Assembly: GCF_900637055.1 (NCBI RefSeq)
Contig: NZ_LR134338.1
Location: 846,501 to 910,500 of the forward strand
DNA length: 64,000 nucleotides
Source: Brevibacillus brevis
GTDB taxonomy: Bacteria; Bacillota; Bacilli; Brevibacillales; Brevibacillaceae
Reading direction: 5' to 3'
Position 1 is the stretch's first letter; each line of letters begins with the position of its first letter. Under the pieces are notes generated by a model. That model saw only the letters and a program-made list of their open reading frames with translations. It searched no databases and had not been told where the DNA came from. This document shows positions 8,772-17,109 of this stretch, one piece after another. Position numbers and translations under genes: made by a program.

Positions 8772-8804
8772 TAATGCAAAGGGACATACAATCCCTTTGC
8801 ATTA
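8772..8804 (+). terminator. Perfect hairpin after the YjcZ-type gene
   Basis: TAATGCAAAGGGA and TCCCTTTGCATTA form a perfect 13-bp stem with a 7-base loop. The T tail is weak (TTCATTTAT). Confidence 0.7.
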
Positions 8805-8834
8805 TTCATTTATGAAACGAGGTGAGAGTAAAAG

Positions 8835-9119
8835 GTGGCTAGACAAATGAATGGCTTTAGCCCTGAATTTGCAGATTGGCTCAAGTCGAATAAGGTCTCG
8901 ATCAGAAAGCTGCATAAAAATCCCGATTCCCTTGGGCGGTATTATCAAGAGTGGACCAAGACGAGCCGTCGGGCGAGAAGAGAGTCTCGTTCGCCAAGGG
9001 TTTCTAATCTAAACCTTGATATAGATACCCTTTTAAATGGTGTACGCATAGCAAACGAGGTATTCAGAACTTTCCAAGGATCGAATGGGATTGGAAATAT
9101 GTTTAGAAGGTTCATATAG
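8835..9119 (+). CDS. Hypothetical basic protein, 94 residues
   Basis: Starts at GTG 8835 after GGTGAGAG. The sequence opens with MNGFSPEFADWLKSNKVS, has a very basic middle (RRARRESRSPR near residues 45-55), and ends with a hydrophobic-basic tail, MFRRFI. There are no Cys, no signal peptide and no clear membrane helix. The basic patch would suit nucleic-acid or spore-surface contacts, but that is guesswork. It follows a sporulation peptide and converges with an L,D-transpeptidase. No family recognised. Confidence 0.6.
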   Translation: MARQMNGFSPEFADWLKSNKVSIRKLHKNPDSLGRYYQEWTKTSRRARRESRSPRVSNLNLDIDTLLNGVRIANEVFRTFQGSNGIGNMFRRFI

Positions 9120-9141
9120 GAATTACGAAGCTTGTCGGGAG

Positions 9142-9870
9142 TTATTCCAGCAATCCCAGCTCTTCGTAAACCTTGCTGGACACGACACCGTTTGGCCTTA
9201 ATTTTCGATCGCGCTGAAATTTCTTAAGAGCAGCAGTTGTAGAGGAACGAAACTTGCCATCACAGACCCCGTGAAAATAACCAGCGCTCTTCAATCGAGA
9301 CTGGATGAGCTGTACATCTCCACCAACGTCGCCTTCCGCTAAATTCCTAGGATCATGGCCTGGGTCCCCCAATAAATGCCCATAGATCGTTACTTTTGTT
9401 CCGAGTGGAGTTATCTTGAATAATTCGATTACGTCATTGTTTCTCATACGAATACAACCGTGGCTCAAATGCTGGCCGATTGAATGAGGCTTGTTTGTGC
9501 CGTGGATGCCATAAATTCCCCATGGGACGTTTAACCCCAGCCATCTCGGACCGAATGAGGGTCCCCAATCTTTTCCTTTTGCTACGACTTTATATTCGCC
9601 AACAGGTGTAGGTGTTGAAGGATTACCAACTGCAACCGCATAGGTTTTCAATACTTTCCCATGCTTCCGGATGATCAGTTGATGTTTTCTCGGATAGACC
9701 TCAATTGTATAAATACCTTGATCGCTTATGATTGGTAACGAAGGGTTGGCGTAAGCGATTTTCTGGCCGATAGCGGCTGAAATACTTACGGTCAGAAGGA
9801 TAATCGCAGCACCTTTTATGACAAAGCGAGTTATCTTTTGAATCAACATGATCAATGCGCATCCCATCAT
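9142..9870 (-). CDS. L,D-transpeptidase (YkuD) with C-terminal peptidoglycan-binding domain
   Basis: Cell-wall enzyme that forms 3-3 cross-links or anchors proteins to peptidoglycan. An N-terminal signal/anchor helix lies at about residues 15-36. The YkuD catalytic domain follows, with TPVGEY, His123 in GIHGTN, and the catalytic Cys139 in SHGCIRM. After a short linker, a PG_binding_1 domain starts near residue 185 (GDVGGDVQLIQSRLKSAGYF, then FRSSTTAALKKFQ). All catalytic residues are present. The start at 9870 is one of several close Met codons, and its ribosome site is weak. The gene lies downstream of glnA on the same strand but beyond a hairpin, so it is probably transcribed alone. Confidence 0.92.
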   Translation of the reverse strand: MMGCALIMLIQKITRFVIKGAAIILLTVSISAAIGQKIAYANPSLPIISDQGIYTIEVYPRKHQLIIRKHGKVLKTYAVAVGNPSTPTPVGEYKVVAKGKDWGPSFGPRWLGLNVPWGIYGIHGTNKPHSIGQHLSHGCIRMRNNDVIELFKITPLGTKVTIYGHLLGDPGHDPRNLAEGDVGGDVQLIQSRLKSAGYFHGVCDGKFRSSTTAALKKFQRDRKLRPNGVVSSKVYEELGLLE

Positions 9871-9931
9871 CTGTTTTTGACAATCCGCTTTTAATTTGTG
9901 ATTGGGAATCGTCTTTTATTCGAACGCATAT

Positions 9932-9962
9932 GAAAGCCCTCCTCATCAGAGAAGGGCTTTTT
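9932..9962 (-). terminator. Hairpin between glnA and the L,D-transpeptidase gene
   Basis: AAGCCCT and AGGGCTT arms with an inner CTC/GAG pairing. The T run is longer on the plus strand (five T) than on the minus strand (three), but its position just after glnA suggests it ends that transcript. Confidence 0.55.
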
Positions 9963-9970
9963 CCTGCAAC

Positions 9971-11389
9971 TTATAGGTCGTAATACAGTTCATACTCTTT
10001 CGGATTCACCGTCCGCTCAACTTGCTCAATCTCACCGCGTTTTTGTGCAATCCAGCCTTCAATTACTTCTTTTGTGAAAACATCCCCTTCGAGCAAGAAG
10101 TCATGGTCTTGTTCAAGTGCGACAAGTGCTTCTGCGAGAGAGCCGGGAGCGCTCTTGATTTCGTGTTTTTCCGCATCGGACAAGTCATAGATGTTTTTAT
10201 CCAATGGCCCAAAGCCCAGTGCACGCGGGTCGAGCTTGCGCTTGATGCCATCGAGGCCGGCCATTAGCATGGCAGCAAAAGCCAAGTACGGGTTAGCAGT
10301 AGAGTCCGGGGTGCGGAACTCAATGCGGGAAGCTTTTGGCGTAACGGCAGCAATCGGAATCCGAACGGCAGCAGAGCGATTTCCTTTGGAGAAGACCAGA
10401 TTCACTGGTGCTTCGTATCCCGGAACCAGACGCTTGAACGAGTTGGTGCTTGGGTTCGTCAAGGCAATGAGTGCAGGGGCGTGGTGTAAAATACCGCCAA
10501 TGTAGTGCAGCGCCGTCTCACTGAGGTTTGCGTAACCGCCTTGCTCATAGAACAACGGGGTATCGCCGTTAAACAAGCTTTGGTGAACATGCATCCCTGA
10601 ACCGTTATCACCAACGATTGGTTTTGGCATGAAGGTAGCTGTTTTGCCGTGCTTCGCAGCTACGTTGCGCACGATGTATTTGAACAGCAATAGATTGTCT
10701 GCTGTACGAGTCAGTGTATCGAAGCGGAAATTAATCTCACCTTGACCGGCTGTTGCCACCTCATGGTGATGGCGCTCTACATGCATACCGCATTTCGTCA
10801 TCAACGTGCACATTTCATTGCGGATATCCATTTGGGAGTCGGTTGGTTGAACAGGGAAGTATCCGCCCTTGTTGCGTACTTTGTAGCCGAGGTTTTGTCC
10901 TTCTTTACCTGTGTTCCAGAAAGCTTCTTCTGAATCGATGTGGAAGAAGGAGCCAGATGGACCAGAGGCATAGCGTACGTTGTCAAAAAGGAAGAACTCG
11001 GATTCTGGACCAAAGTAAGCGGCGGTAGCGAGGCCGGTTTGTTGCAGATAGGCTTCAGCCTTGAGTGCAATACCGCGTGGATCGCGTGTGTAGACGGTGT
11101 TGTCTGGATTGACGATGTTGCAGATGATATTCATGGTTTTGGCTTCTACAAATGGATCGATGAAGGCGGTTGCCGGATCGGGCATCGCTACCATGTCGCT
11201 TTCCTCGATGGACTTATAGCCGGTAAGACTAGAGCCGTCAAATGCGACGCCATTTCGGAATGTTCCTTCATCTACCGCGTAGGCAGGAACGGTGACATGG
11301 TGTTGGCGGCCGAGGAGGTCAACGATGCGAAAATCTACATATTCCACTTTTTCTGCGTCAATTGTGGACAAGACTGTTTTCATATCCAA
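9971..11389 (-). CDS. glnA: Glutamine synthetase, type I, beta-like
   Basis: Joins ammonia to glutamate to make glutamine, as a cytoplasmic dodecamer. Core motifs are present: FDGSSLTGYK near the N-terminus, PESEFFLFD, NGSGMHVHQSLF, KRLVPGYEAPV and RIEFRTPDSTANPYL. At 472 residues it is about 30 longer than the usual Bacillus GSI-alpha enzyme. Its C-terminal half has DKNIYDLS, placing a Tyr near 401 where beta enzymes carry the adenylylation site, and it ends in PKEYELYYDL as beta enzymes do. No adenylyltransferase gene is visible here. A good sigma-A promoter and a GlnR/TnrA box precede it. The subtype call is from length and motifs. Confidence 0.93.
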   Translation of the reverse strand: MDMKTVLSTIDAEKVEYVDFRIVDLLGRQHHVTVPAYAVDEGTFRNGVAFDGSSLTGYKSIEESDMVAMPDPATAFIDPFVEAKTMNIICNIVNPDNTVYTRDPRGIALKAEAYLQQTGLATAAYFGPESEFFLFDNVRYASGPSGSFFHIDSEEAFWNTGKEGQNLGYKVRNKGGYFPVQPTDSQMDIRNEMCTLMTKCGMHVERHHHEVATAGQGEINFRFDTLTRTADNLLLFKYIVRNVAAKHGKTATFMPKPIVGDNGSGMHVHQSLFNGDTPLFYEQGGYANLSETALHYIGGILHHAPALIALTNPSTNSFKRLVPGYEAPVNLVFSKGNRSAAVRIPIAAVTPKASRIEFRTPDSTANPYLAFAAMLMAGLDGIKRKLDPRALGFGPLDKNIYDLSDAEKHEIKSAPGSLAEALVALEQDHDFLLEGDVFTKEVIEGWIAQKRGEIEQVERTVNPKEYELYYDL

Positions 11390-11467
11390 TATGATTCACT
11401 CCATTCACGAATTAAAGTTATGAATTCATTATCAACGTTCGGGTTTTCCTTGATTTCTATATTCCGA

Positions 11468-11497
11468 ATTATATCGACAATTCTCATTGTTCGTCAA
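11468..11497 (-). promoter_or_regulatory. Sigma-A promoter of glnA
   Basis: Read on the minus strand: -35 TTGACG (11492-11497), 18-base spacer, -10 TATAAT (11468-11473), about 80 bases before the glnA start. GTCAGAAAACCTCT next to the -35 resembles a degenerate second GlnR half-site. Confidence 0.8.
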
Positions 11498-11516
11498 GAG
11501 GTTTTCTGACGTTTAT

Positions 11517-11533
11517 TGTTAGATTTTCTAACA
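11517..11533. promoter_or_regulatory. GlnR/TnrA-type operator
   Basis: TGTTAGATTTTCTAACA is a perfect match to TGTNA-N7-TNACA, the box bound by the MerR-family nitrogen regulators GlnR and TnrA. It lies 19 bases upstream of the glnA -35 and also about 80 bases before the divergent panE-like gene, so it could affect both. Confidence 0.8.
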
Positions 11534-11614
11534 TCATATTCTGGGGTTTAGAAAATGGTTACTTTCTAATAAAATGTAGACAAACCAAGACTTATAAACG
11601 CGGAGGCGATATAG

Positions 11615-12544
11615 ATGAAGGTTCTCGTACTGGGAGCGGGGGGCATTGGCGGTTATTTTGGTGGCAGGCTGGTTGAATCGGGGATAGATGTAACATTTCT
11701 TGTGCGCGAACGTAGATACAAACAGCTGCAAGAGCGAGGCTTGCGCATTCAGAGCATTCATGGGGATTTGCTTCTGGAGCAGCCGCAACTGATCCAAGCG
11801 GGTGAGGAAGCAGGTCCATTTGATGTTGTGCTATTGTCCAACAAAGCTTACACGCTGGAAGATAGCGTCGATGCCATTGCTCCTTACGTAGGCGAGGACA
11901 CAGTCGTCATTCCGCTGTTGAACGGAATCGCGCATATGGAGCTGCTGTGGGGTCGTTTTGGCCGGGAGCGCGTGCTCGGAGGTCTTTGTTTCATTGAGAC
12001 GACGCTGAATGCTGACGGAGATGTCGTGCAGACAAGTCCTATTCATGATGCGGTTTTCGGTGAGTGGGAAGGCGGCAAAAGCGAGCGTGTAGAGCGAATC
12101 GAGCAAGCCTTTTCCAAGATCAACGGAACGATGCGTGCAAGTGCAAATATTCAACGGGAAGCTTGGCACAAATACTTGTTTATTGCGACGTTTTCCGGTA
12201 TTACCACACTGATGAATTCCGCGGTTGGACCAATCCGGGATTCGGCTTGGGGCGTAGAGCTGACACGTCAGCTCGCTGAGGAAATTGCTTCTGTCATGAA
12301 CGCTTTGGAGGCACCAATCAAGCCGGATATCGTCGACAAGCAGATGGAGACTTTCCAAAATCAGCGTCCTCAAACGAAATCGTCGATGCTGCGTGATATG
12401 GAAAAAGGTCTTCCGGTGGAAGCGGATCATCTTCAAGGCTATCTCTTGGAGAGAGCAAAACAAAAAGGCTTGTCCACACCGCTTTTAAAAGTTGTCTACA
12501 ATAATCTGAAGGTTTATGAACAGAAGCGTGCAGGAGACAAATAA
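11615..12544 (+). CDS. panE: 2-dehydropantoate 2-reductase family protein
   Basis: NADPH-dependent ketopantoate reductase fold: an N-terminal Rossmann domain with GAGGIGGYFGGRL at residues 7-19, and a C-terminal helical domain with the catalytic-lysine region AWHKYLFIATFSGITTLMN and KSSMLRDMEKGLPVE. Length (309) is normal. ATG 11615 follows GGAGGCG. It would make pantoate for coenzyme A, but no panB, panC or panD is nearby, and the family includes paralogues acting on other 2-keto acids, so the substrate is not certain. It is divergent from glnA and shares its regulatory gap. Confidence 0.85.
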   Translation: MKVLVLGAGGIGGYFGGRLVESGIDVTFLVRERRYKQLQERGLRIQSIHGDLLLEQPQLIQAGEEAGPFDVVLLSNKAYTLEDSVDAIAPYVGEDTVVIPLLNGIAHMELLWGRFGRERVLGGLCFIETTLNADGDVVQTSPIHDAVFGEWEGGKSERVERIEQAFSKINGTMRASANIQREAWHKYLFIATFSGITTLMNSAVGPIRDSAWGVELTRQLAEEIASVMNALEAPIKPDIVDKQMETFQNQRPQTKSSMLRDMEKGLPVEADHLQGYLLERAKQKGLSTPLLKVVYNNLKVYEQKRAGDK

Positions 12545-12604
12545 GGTATAATACTGGGTGAAATCTCTTTCACTCACGCATTATTAAAAGTAGGAGGGGT
12601 AAAG

Positions 12605-13540
12605 ATGGAAGTCATCAAGATTTCACCCCGTGGATATTGTTACGGTGTAGTAGATGCCATGGTCTTGGCACTGCGAACAGCGCAAAACTTTGACTTGCCC
12701 CGCCCGATTCATATCTTGGGCATGATCGTACACAATGCTCACGTCGTCGAGGCGTTTGAAAAACAAGGGATAAAAACATTGGATGGGGAGGATCGACTCG
12801 CTCTCTTGGATCAGATTCATGAGGGAACGGTAATCTTCACTGCCCATGGCGTATCTCCTGAGGTACGCAAGAAAGCACGCGATAAAGGCCTGACCGTCGT
12901 CGACGCGACTTGCCCGGATGTAACGAAGACACATGATTTGATCCGTGAAAAAGTAGCAGATGGCTATCATGTGCTCTACATCGGGAAAAAAGGACATCCA
13001 GAGCCAGAGGGGGCTATGGGGATCGCGCCGGATCACGTGCATCTTGTTCAAAAGCTGGAAGAGCTGGACGCGCTCGATCTACCAACAAACAAGCTGATCG
13101 TCACGAATCAGACGACAATGAGCCAATGGGACGTCAAACATCTGATGGACGCCATTCTTCAGCGTTTTCCTGGCGTGGAAGTTCATAATGAAATTTGTCT
13201 CGCTACGCAGGTTCGTCAGGAAGCTGTAGCGGAGCAAGTAGGAGAAGCAGATTTGTGCATCGTCGTAGGCGATCCGCGCAGCAACAACTCCAATCGTTTG
13301 GCACAGGTCTCGGAAGAAATCGCGAATGTCCCGTCTTATCGAATCGCTGATTTGTCTGAGCTGGATATTGAATGGCTGCGTGGAAAGAAAAATGTTGCGG
13401 TTACTTCTGGCGCTTCGACGCCGACTCCATTGACGAAGGAAGTCATCACCTTCTTGGAGCAGTTCGATGAGTTCAACCCGGCTACATGGGAAAAGAAGCG
13501 GACGGTCAACATGGCGAAAATATTGCCAACGGTAAAATAA
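12605..13540 (+). CDS. ispH: 4-hydroxy-3-methylbut-2-enyl diphosphate reductase
   Basis: Last step of the MEP isoprenoid pathway, yielding IPP and DMAPP. It carries a [4Fe-4S] cluster held by three Cys, visible in RGYCYGV (residue 12), DATCPDVTK and [11 protein letters not shown]. Other family motifs are [25 protein letters not shown] and [15 protein letters not shown]. Length (311) is usual. ATG 12605 follows TAGGAGGGG. The chromosomal context (panE-like upstream, MFS downstream) adds no functional information. Confidence 0.96.
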   Translation: MEVIKISPRGYCYGVVDAMVLALRTAQNFDLPRPIHILGMIVHNAHVVEAFEKQGIKTLDGEDRLALLDQIHEGTVIFTAHGVSPEVRKKARDKGLTVVDATCPDVTKTHDLIREKVADGYHVLYIGKKGHPEPEGAMGIAPDHVHLVQKLEELDALDLPTNKLIVTNQTTMSQWDVKHLMDAILQRFPGVEVHNEICLATQVRQEAVAEQVGEADLCIVVGDPRSNNSNRLAQVSEEIANVPSYRIADLSELDIEWLRGKKNVAVTSGASTPTPLTKEVITFLEQFDEFNPATWEKKRTVNMAKILPTVK

Positions 13541-13607
13541 ATCATGTAGGCATGCTCTGTGTTATGTTTTCTTACACGGTTAACTAACCTCAAAATAGGA
13601 GAGTTAT

Positions 13608-14822
13608 ATGCCAGAATCACTTTCCGCTTTCGGGCTGGGGGGCGCAAAAGGCAGATACGTAAGTCTTTGCGCCCTTTATCTTTTTATTTACTACGGGCTT
13701 GGCGCTTTTGCTCCGCTCATTACGCAATACTACGAATCCATCCATCTAACCGGGACCCAAATTGGTCTCATCAGTGCAGTTGCGCCGATCGTTTCCATTG
13801 TGGCACAGCCGATGTGGGGTATGATCTGTGATCGCTTTCAAATTCGCAAAACTGTGCTGATTCTGACATTGACCATCACCGGGTTGGTGGGACTTCTCTT
13901 TACGGGTGTCTCTACCTTTGTCTACGTCTTCTTGCTCTACATCCTGTTGTCGTTTTTTCAAAGTGCCGTCGTTCCCATCTCAGATAGCTTGGCTCTCGGT
14001 TATGCCAAGGGACATGGCATTCAGTTTGGCGACATTCGCTTGTGGGGAGCAATCGGCTTTGCGTTAGCGGCGTTCATCACCGGTCTTCTCGTTGAGCAGT
14101 GGGGGCCACATGTTCTTTTTTACTCGTTTTGCTTGGCGTTTCTGATTGCCATTCTGTTTCTTCAGAAGGTTCCGGAAGAAGTGACAGAGGCTTCGCGGTT
14201 TCGTGTCAGTATGCTTGCGGGGATAAGGGATTTGGCCCGAATTCCGCGATTTGCGTTGTTTTTGATTTCATCCTTTTGCATGATGGGCTCAGTAAACGCC
14301 AATAATATTTGGTTTTCCCTGTTTTATCAGGATATCGGAGGGACCGTTGCCGGAATCGGTCTTGCCTTCTTGTTGTTTGCAGGCAGTGAGGCTCCTTTTA
14401 TGAAGCTGGCGGGTTATATTGTCCGCAGGTGGGGATTGGAGCTGACGCTCTTGCTATCTGCGATTTTTTGCGCAATGCGCTGGTTCTGGTATAGCTCAGC
14501 TCCAAGTACCACTGCCGTGATTGCCATGTTCTTTGTCCAGGGGATTTCAGTAGGTTTTTATTTGGCAACAGCGGCCCAATTTGTGCGCGAAAATACGCCC
14601 GCATCCCTTCAGGTGACGGCGCTGGCCATCTTCTTTTCAGTGGGAGGCGGGCTTGGTTCGATGTTTTGCAATTTAGTAGCAGGGTGGATGAAAGATTCGT
14701 TTTCGGTGCTAGCCATTTATTTGTTTTTTGGAATCATCACTACGATCGGGATCATTCCTCTGCTCATGATAAAATTCGGACGGTGGAAGCAAATCTCACC
14801 AGACGAAGAAGTGCAAGCCTAG
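13608..14822 (+). CDS. MFS transporter (MFS_1-like / nucleoside-symporter-like group)
   Basis: A 404-residue secondary transporter with 12 predicted helices. Helix 1 and the loop-2 region read YYGLGAFAPLITQYYESIHL then AQPMWGMICDRFQIRKT, which has the major facilitator GxxxDRxxxRK pattern. The absence of a signal and the short central loop favour the PucC/LacY-like MFS_1 group. ATG 13608 follows TAGGAGAG. Substrate cannot be predicted. Its stop overlaps the stop of the converging cupredoxin-like gene. Confidence 0.85.
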   Translation: MPESLSAFGLGGAKGRYVSLCALYLFIYYGLGAFAPLITQYYESIHLTGTQIGLISAVAPIVSIVAQPMWGMICDRFQIRKTVLILTLTITGLVGLLFTGVSTFVYVFLLYILLSFFQSAVVPISDSLALGYAKGHGIQFGDIRLWGAIGFALAAFITGLLVEQWGPHVLFYSFCLAFLIAILFLQKVPEEVTEASRFRVSMLAGIRDLARIPRFALFLISSFCMMGSVNANNIWFSLFYQDIGGTVAGIGLAFLLFAGSEAPFMKLAGYIVRRWGLELTLLLSAIFCAMRWFWYSSAPSTTAVIAMFFVQGISVGFYLATAAQFVRENTPASLQVTALAIFFSVGGGLGSMFCNLVAGWMKDSFSVLAIYLFFGIITTIGIIPLLMIKFGRWKQISPDEEVQA

Positions 14823-15208
14823 TCAATGACGAGCATGCCTTGGAAGCCTGTTTCCGGATAGCCAGGTGCGTCTGATACGAAATGATACCGACCGCGTTTG
14901 GCGGCTGAAAACTGTAAGAGAGTCGATTGGGTTGGCTTCAATTCTGTGGATGTAAGATTCAGATCACGAATGGATAGATTGTGAGGGCGCGTATCGGTGT
15001 TGACGATCATCAACGAGACGCGCTCTCCTTCGTGTGCAGTCAATTGATTGGGCACAAAGCCAGCGCTAGAAATCGTAACGGTATGTGTCCGCGTCGCGAC
15101 AGCGTACGAAGCGGGCAGGCGGTGGTGATGATGTGTCCAAAGTAGCGTTAATGTCACAGCCAGAGCGATGAGTGGATAACGAAGCTGCCGATACCAGTGA
15201 CGAGACAT
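14819..15208 (-). CDS. Cupredoxin-like secreted protein lacking copper ligands
   Basis: A 129-residue protein with an N-terminal signal/anchor helix (residues 8-24, then THHHHR) and one cupredoxin-type beta-sandwich: VTISSAGFVPNQLTAHEGERV, RPHNLSIRDL, then YHFVSDAPGYPETGFQGMLV. In copper-binding relatives the last stretch has Cys, His (PGH) and Met (GM). Here these are replaced by Ser/Asp, Tyr and Phe, so only the first His (RPHNL) remains. It probably does not hold type 1 copper. I choose ATG 15208, preceded by AAAGGAG, over ATG 15235. It resembles the cupredoxin domain of EfeO-type proteins, but no iron-uptake genes are nearby. Confidence 0.75.
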   Translation of the reverse strand: MSRHWYRQLRYPLIALAVTLTLLWTHHHHRLPASYAVATRTHTVTISSAGFVPNQLTAHEGERVSLMIVNTDTRPHNLSIRDLNLTSTELKPTQSTLLQFSAAKRGRYHFVSDAPGYPETGFQGMLVID

Positions 15209-15323
15209 TGTGCTTTCAACTCCTTTGAGGACCATAGCATGGGAAGTTACTATTATCCTGTCCCCGGAGTGAGGGGGATAAACACTTTTTCCCTATTCGA
15301 TTGAAGAAGGGGTGGAAAAACGT

Positions 15324-15383
15324 ATGAAAAAAATCGTTTCGGGTATGATCAGCTTTTGTATGGCCGCAACTGTTGATGATTGA
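15324..15383 (+). pseudogene. Truncated signal-peptide-like ORF
   Basis: ATG 15324 encodes 19 residues (MKKIVSGMISFCMAATVDD) that look like the start of a secretory signal and then stop directly in a terminator hairpin. It precedes the YcdB-like gene, whose own signal also starts with Lys-rich residues. It may be the remnant of a deleted secreted-protein gene or a tiny expressed peptide. Evidence is slight. Confidence 0.35.
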
Positions 15384-15400
15384 TTCAACAGCCTTTTTTT
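15370..15400 (+). terminator. Rho-independent terminator upstream of the YcdB-sigma operon
   Basis: CTGTTGA and TCAACAG arms around an eight-base loop, followed by seven T. It insulates the ECF promoter just downstream. Confidence 0.75.
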
Positions 15401-15413
15401 ATTTTGTATTTTT

Positions 15414-15439
15414 TGTAACCTTTTGCTATTTCTTACGAT
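15414..15439 (+). promoter_or_regulatory. ECF-type promoter upstream of the YcdB-sigma-anti-sigma operon
   Basis: TGTAAC (15414-15419), a 16-base spacer, then CGAT (15436-15439). This is the TGNAAC-N16-CG layout of Bacillus ECF sigma factors. It lies 35 bases before the first gene of an operon that encodes an ECF sigma factor, which suggests autoregulation. Confidence 0.7.
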
Positions 15440-15473
15440 TAATTAACGTTGAAAAAAATACGGGAGGATGTAC

Positions 15474-17093
15474 ATGATGAAAAAGCTGAATAAAGTGATT
15501 TTTTCAGTAACAACTGCAACTCTACTTGCTACTACGCCAATCCATCTGACGAATAATGGTCAAGTGCTTGCGGAGGAGAGCAAGGCAAAGGAGCTTACAC
15601 CTGAATGGAAAGTGAAGGTAGAGCTTGCAATCCAAAAGGTAAAGGAAAGGCTGCCGTATTTAGCCGATTTTTCTTACAGTACGCTAGAGATTTTAGAAAA
15701 AGATGATGGAAGGAATCGCATCAAAATCACCTTACAAACATCCAAAGAGAAGAAGAAGCCGTCATTCAGACTGTATTTGGATGAACAAGGGAATCCAGAT
15801 ACGTTTAAGTACGATGAGGAGTTTCCTGAAGAAGAAAGACCCAAGATTGAACATGACAAAGTAAAGAGTAAGGCAACAGATTTTATGAAACAATGGTATG
15901 GTCCAGATATGGGCGGCTTTGCCTATAACCCTAACTATTCACAGGACAACGACGAGGCCCATTTTACAAAACTGGTAAACGGACTTCCGTATCTGAATAT
16001 CAATGTTCGTCTAACTGTAAACAGCAAAGGAGAATTTATTTCGAAAGGATCAGGTTTACATAATCTTGGAGACGATGCACCCGCCTTGGAAAATATGAAG
16101 TTTTCTGATCCTAAGGAAGCCATATCCAAGGATCAGGCTGAAAAAGCCTTCGCCAAACACCTGAAGCTCTTTTATTTGAAACAGCCAGTAGAGAGATGGG
16201 ACGAGAAAACGAAGAAATACTTGTATGGCTCTCCTACCTTACGCTACAAATCGGAATTCTCGGAATTTATCGATGCCAAAACAGGCAAGGAAGTTCCTGA
16301 TTATGAAGGTTCGGGGAGTGCATATAACCCCATTGTCAGAGTGAATCCTGTCGGTAAGGAAGTAACCGTAAAGACGACAGAGGAAGCAGTAGCTATGTTC
16401 GCTGCTTTTGGGATCGAGAGCAAAGCTGAAAAAATAAAAGAAGGAGTTTCTGAAGATACGAAAGGTAAGAAATATACACATGAAATCAATAAAGACTTTG
16501 ATGCTGAAATTGAAACGGAGGAAGAAACAGGACGATTCGTGAGCTACCGTGTGGTTGACAAGAGAAAGGGAGGAATAAAATTCCCTAAAGAAGATCCAAA
16601 CGGAAAGAAATGGCTAACGCCAGAAGAATCGATGAAACTAGCTATTGCTGCGCTGGAAAAGTACGGACCAAAGCATTTAAAAGAAGTGATGCCAATTGGG
16701 ACAGCAGAGTTTCAACAGAGAGGTGCTGTGCTGGGCTTCAAGTTTGCAAATGTGCACGAAGGGATTCCCGTTCTGGATGATGAGATTTTTATCAGAATAG
16801 ACCGTATCACGGGAGAGGTGAAAGGTCTGCATATGGAGGATGTATCTTGGGAACCACTCATTCTGCCTGACCCCAAAAAAGCTGTATCACATGAGCAGGC
16901 GCTAAAGGAATACTTGAAAGTGCGTCCACTGGAGCTGCAATATCTCACACCGGATGCCAATATTTTGTCAGATAACCCAAGTTATCAACCCATTCTGGTG
17001 TACAGAACAGCCATATCCCTAGAGCACCGAGAAATTGATGCCCTAACCGGCAAATTTACTACTACAGGTGAAATTCATTACAATCCGTACTAA
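15474..17093 (+). CDS. Secreted YcdB/YcdC-type (PepSY-like) repeat protein
   Basis: A large extracytoplasmic protein with a signal peptide (MKKLNKVIFSVTTATLLATTP, cleavage near residue 35). Then come repeated modules of about 100-200 residues, each with a 'P-K-A-[IV]-S-x-[ED]-[QE]-A' start (DPKEAISKDQAEKAF; DPKKAVSHEQALKEY) followed by beta strands such as NGLPYLNINVRLTVN. This is the YcdB/PepSY-like style found in Bacillus envelope proteins. GGGAGG at 15462-15467 abuts an ATG at 15468, so the ATG at 15474 or 15477 is the likely start. It is the first gene of an operon with an ECF sigma factor and an anti-sigma factor bearing a similar ectodomain. A sensing or inhibitory role is inference. 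Confidence 0.75.
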   Translation: MMKKLNKVIFSVTTATLLATTPIHLTNNGQVLAEESKAKELTPEWKVKVELAIQKVKERLPYLADFSYSTLEILEKDDGRNRIKITLQTSKEKKKPSFRLYLDEQGNPDTFKYDEEFPEEERPKIEHDKVKSKATDFMKQWYGPDMGGFAYNPNYSQDNDEAHFTKLVNGLPYLNINVRLTVNSKGEFISKGSGLHNLGDDAPALENMKFSDPKEAISKDQAEKAFAKHLKLFYLKQPVERWDEKTKKYLYGSPTLRYKSEFSEFIDAKTGKEVPDYEGSGSAYNPIVRVNPVGKEVTVKTTEEAVAMFAAFGIESKAEKIKEGVSEDTKGKKYTHEINKDFDAEIETEEETGRFVSYRVVDKRKGGIKFPKEDPNGKKWLTPEESMKLAIAALEKYGPKHLKEVMPIGTAEFQQRGAVLGFKFANVHEGIPVLDDEIFIRIDRITGEVKGLHMEDVSWEPLILPDPKKAVSHEQALKEYLKVRPLELQYLTPDANILSDNPSYQPILVYRTAISLEHREIDALTGKFTTTGEIHYNPY

Positions 17094-17109
17094 GACAGGA
17101 GGCTAACCC

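Noticed and set aside
11831..12463. 210-residue open frame on the minus strand
   Set aside because: Antisense to the panE-like gene; no ribosome site or recognisable motif.
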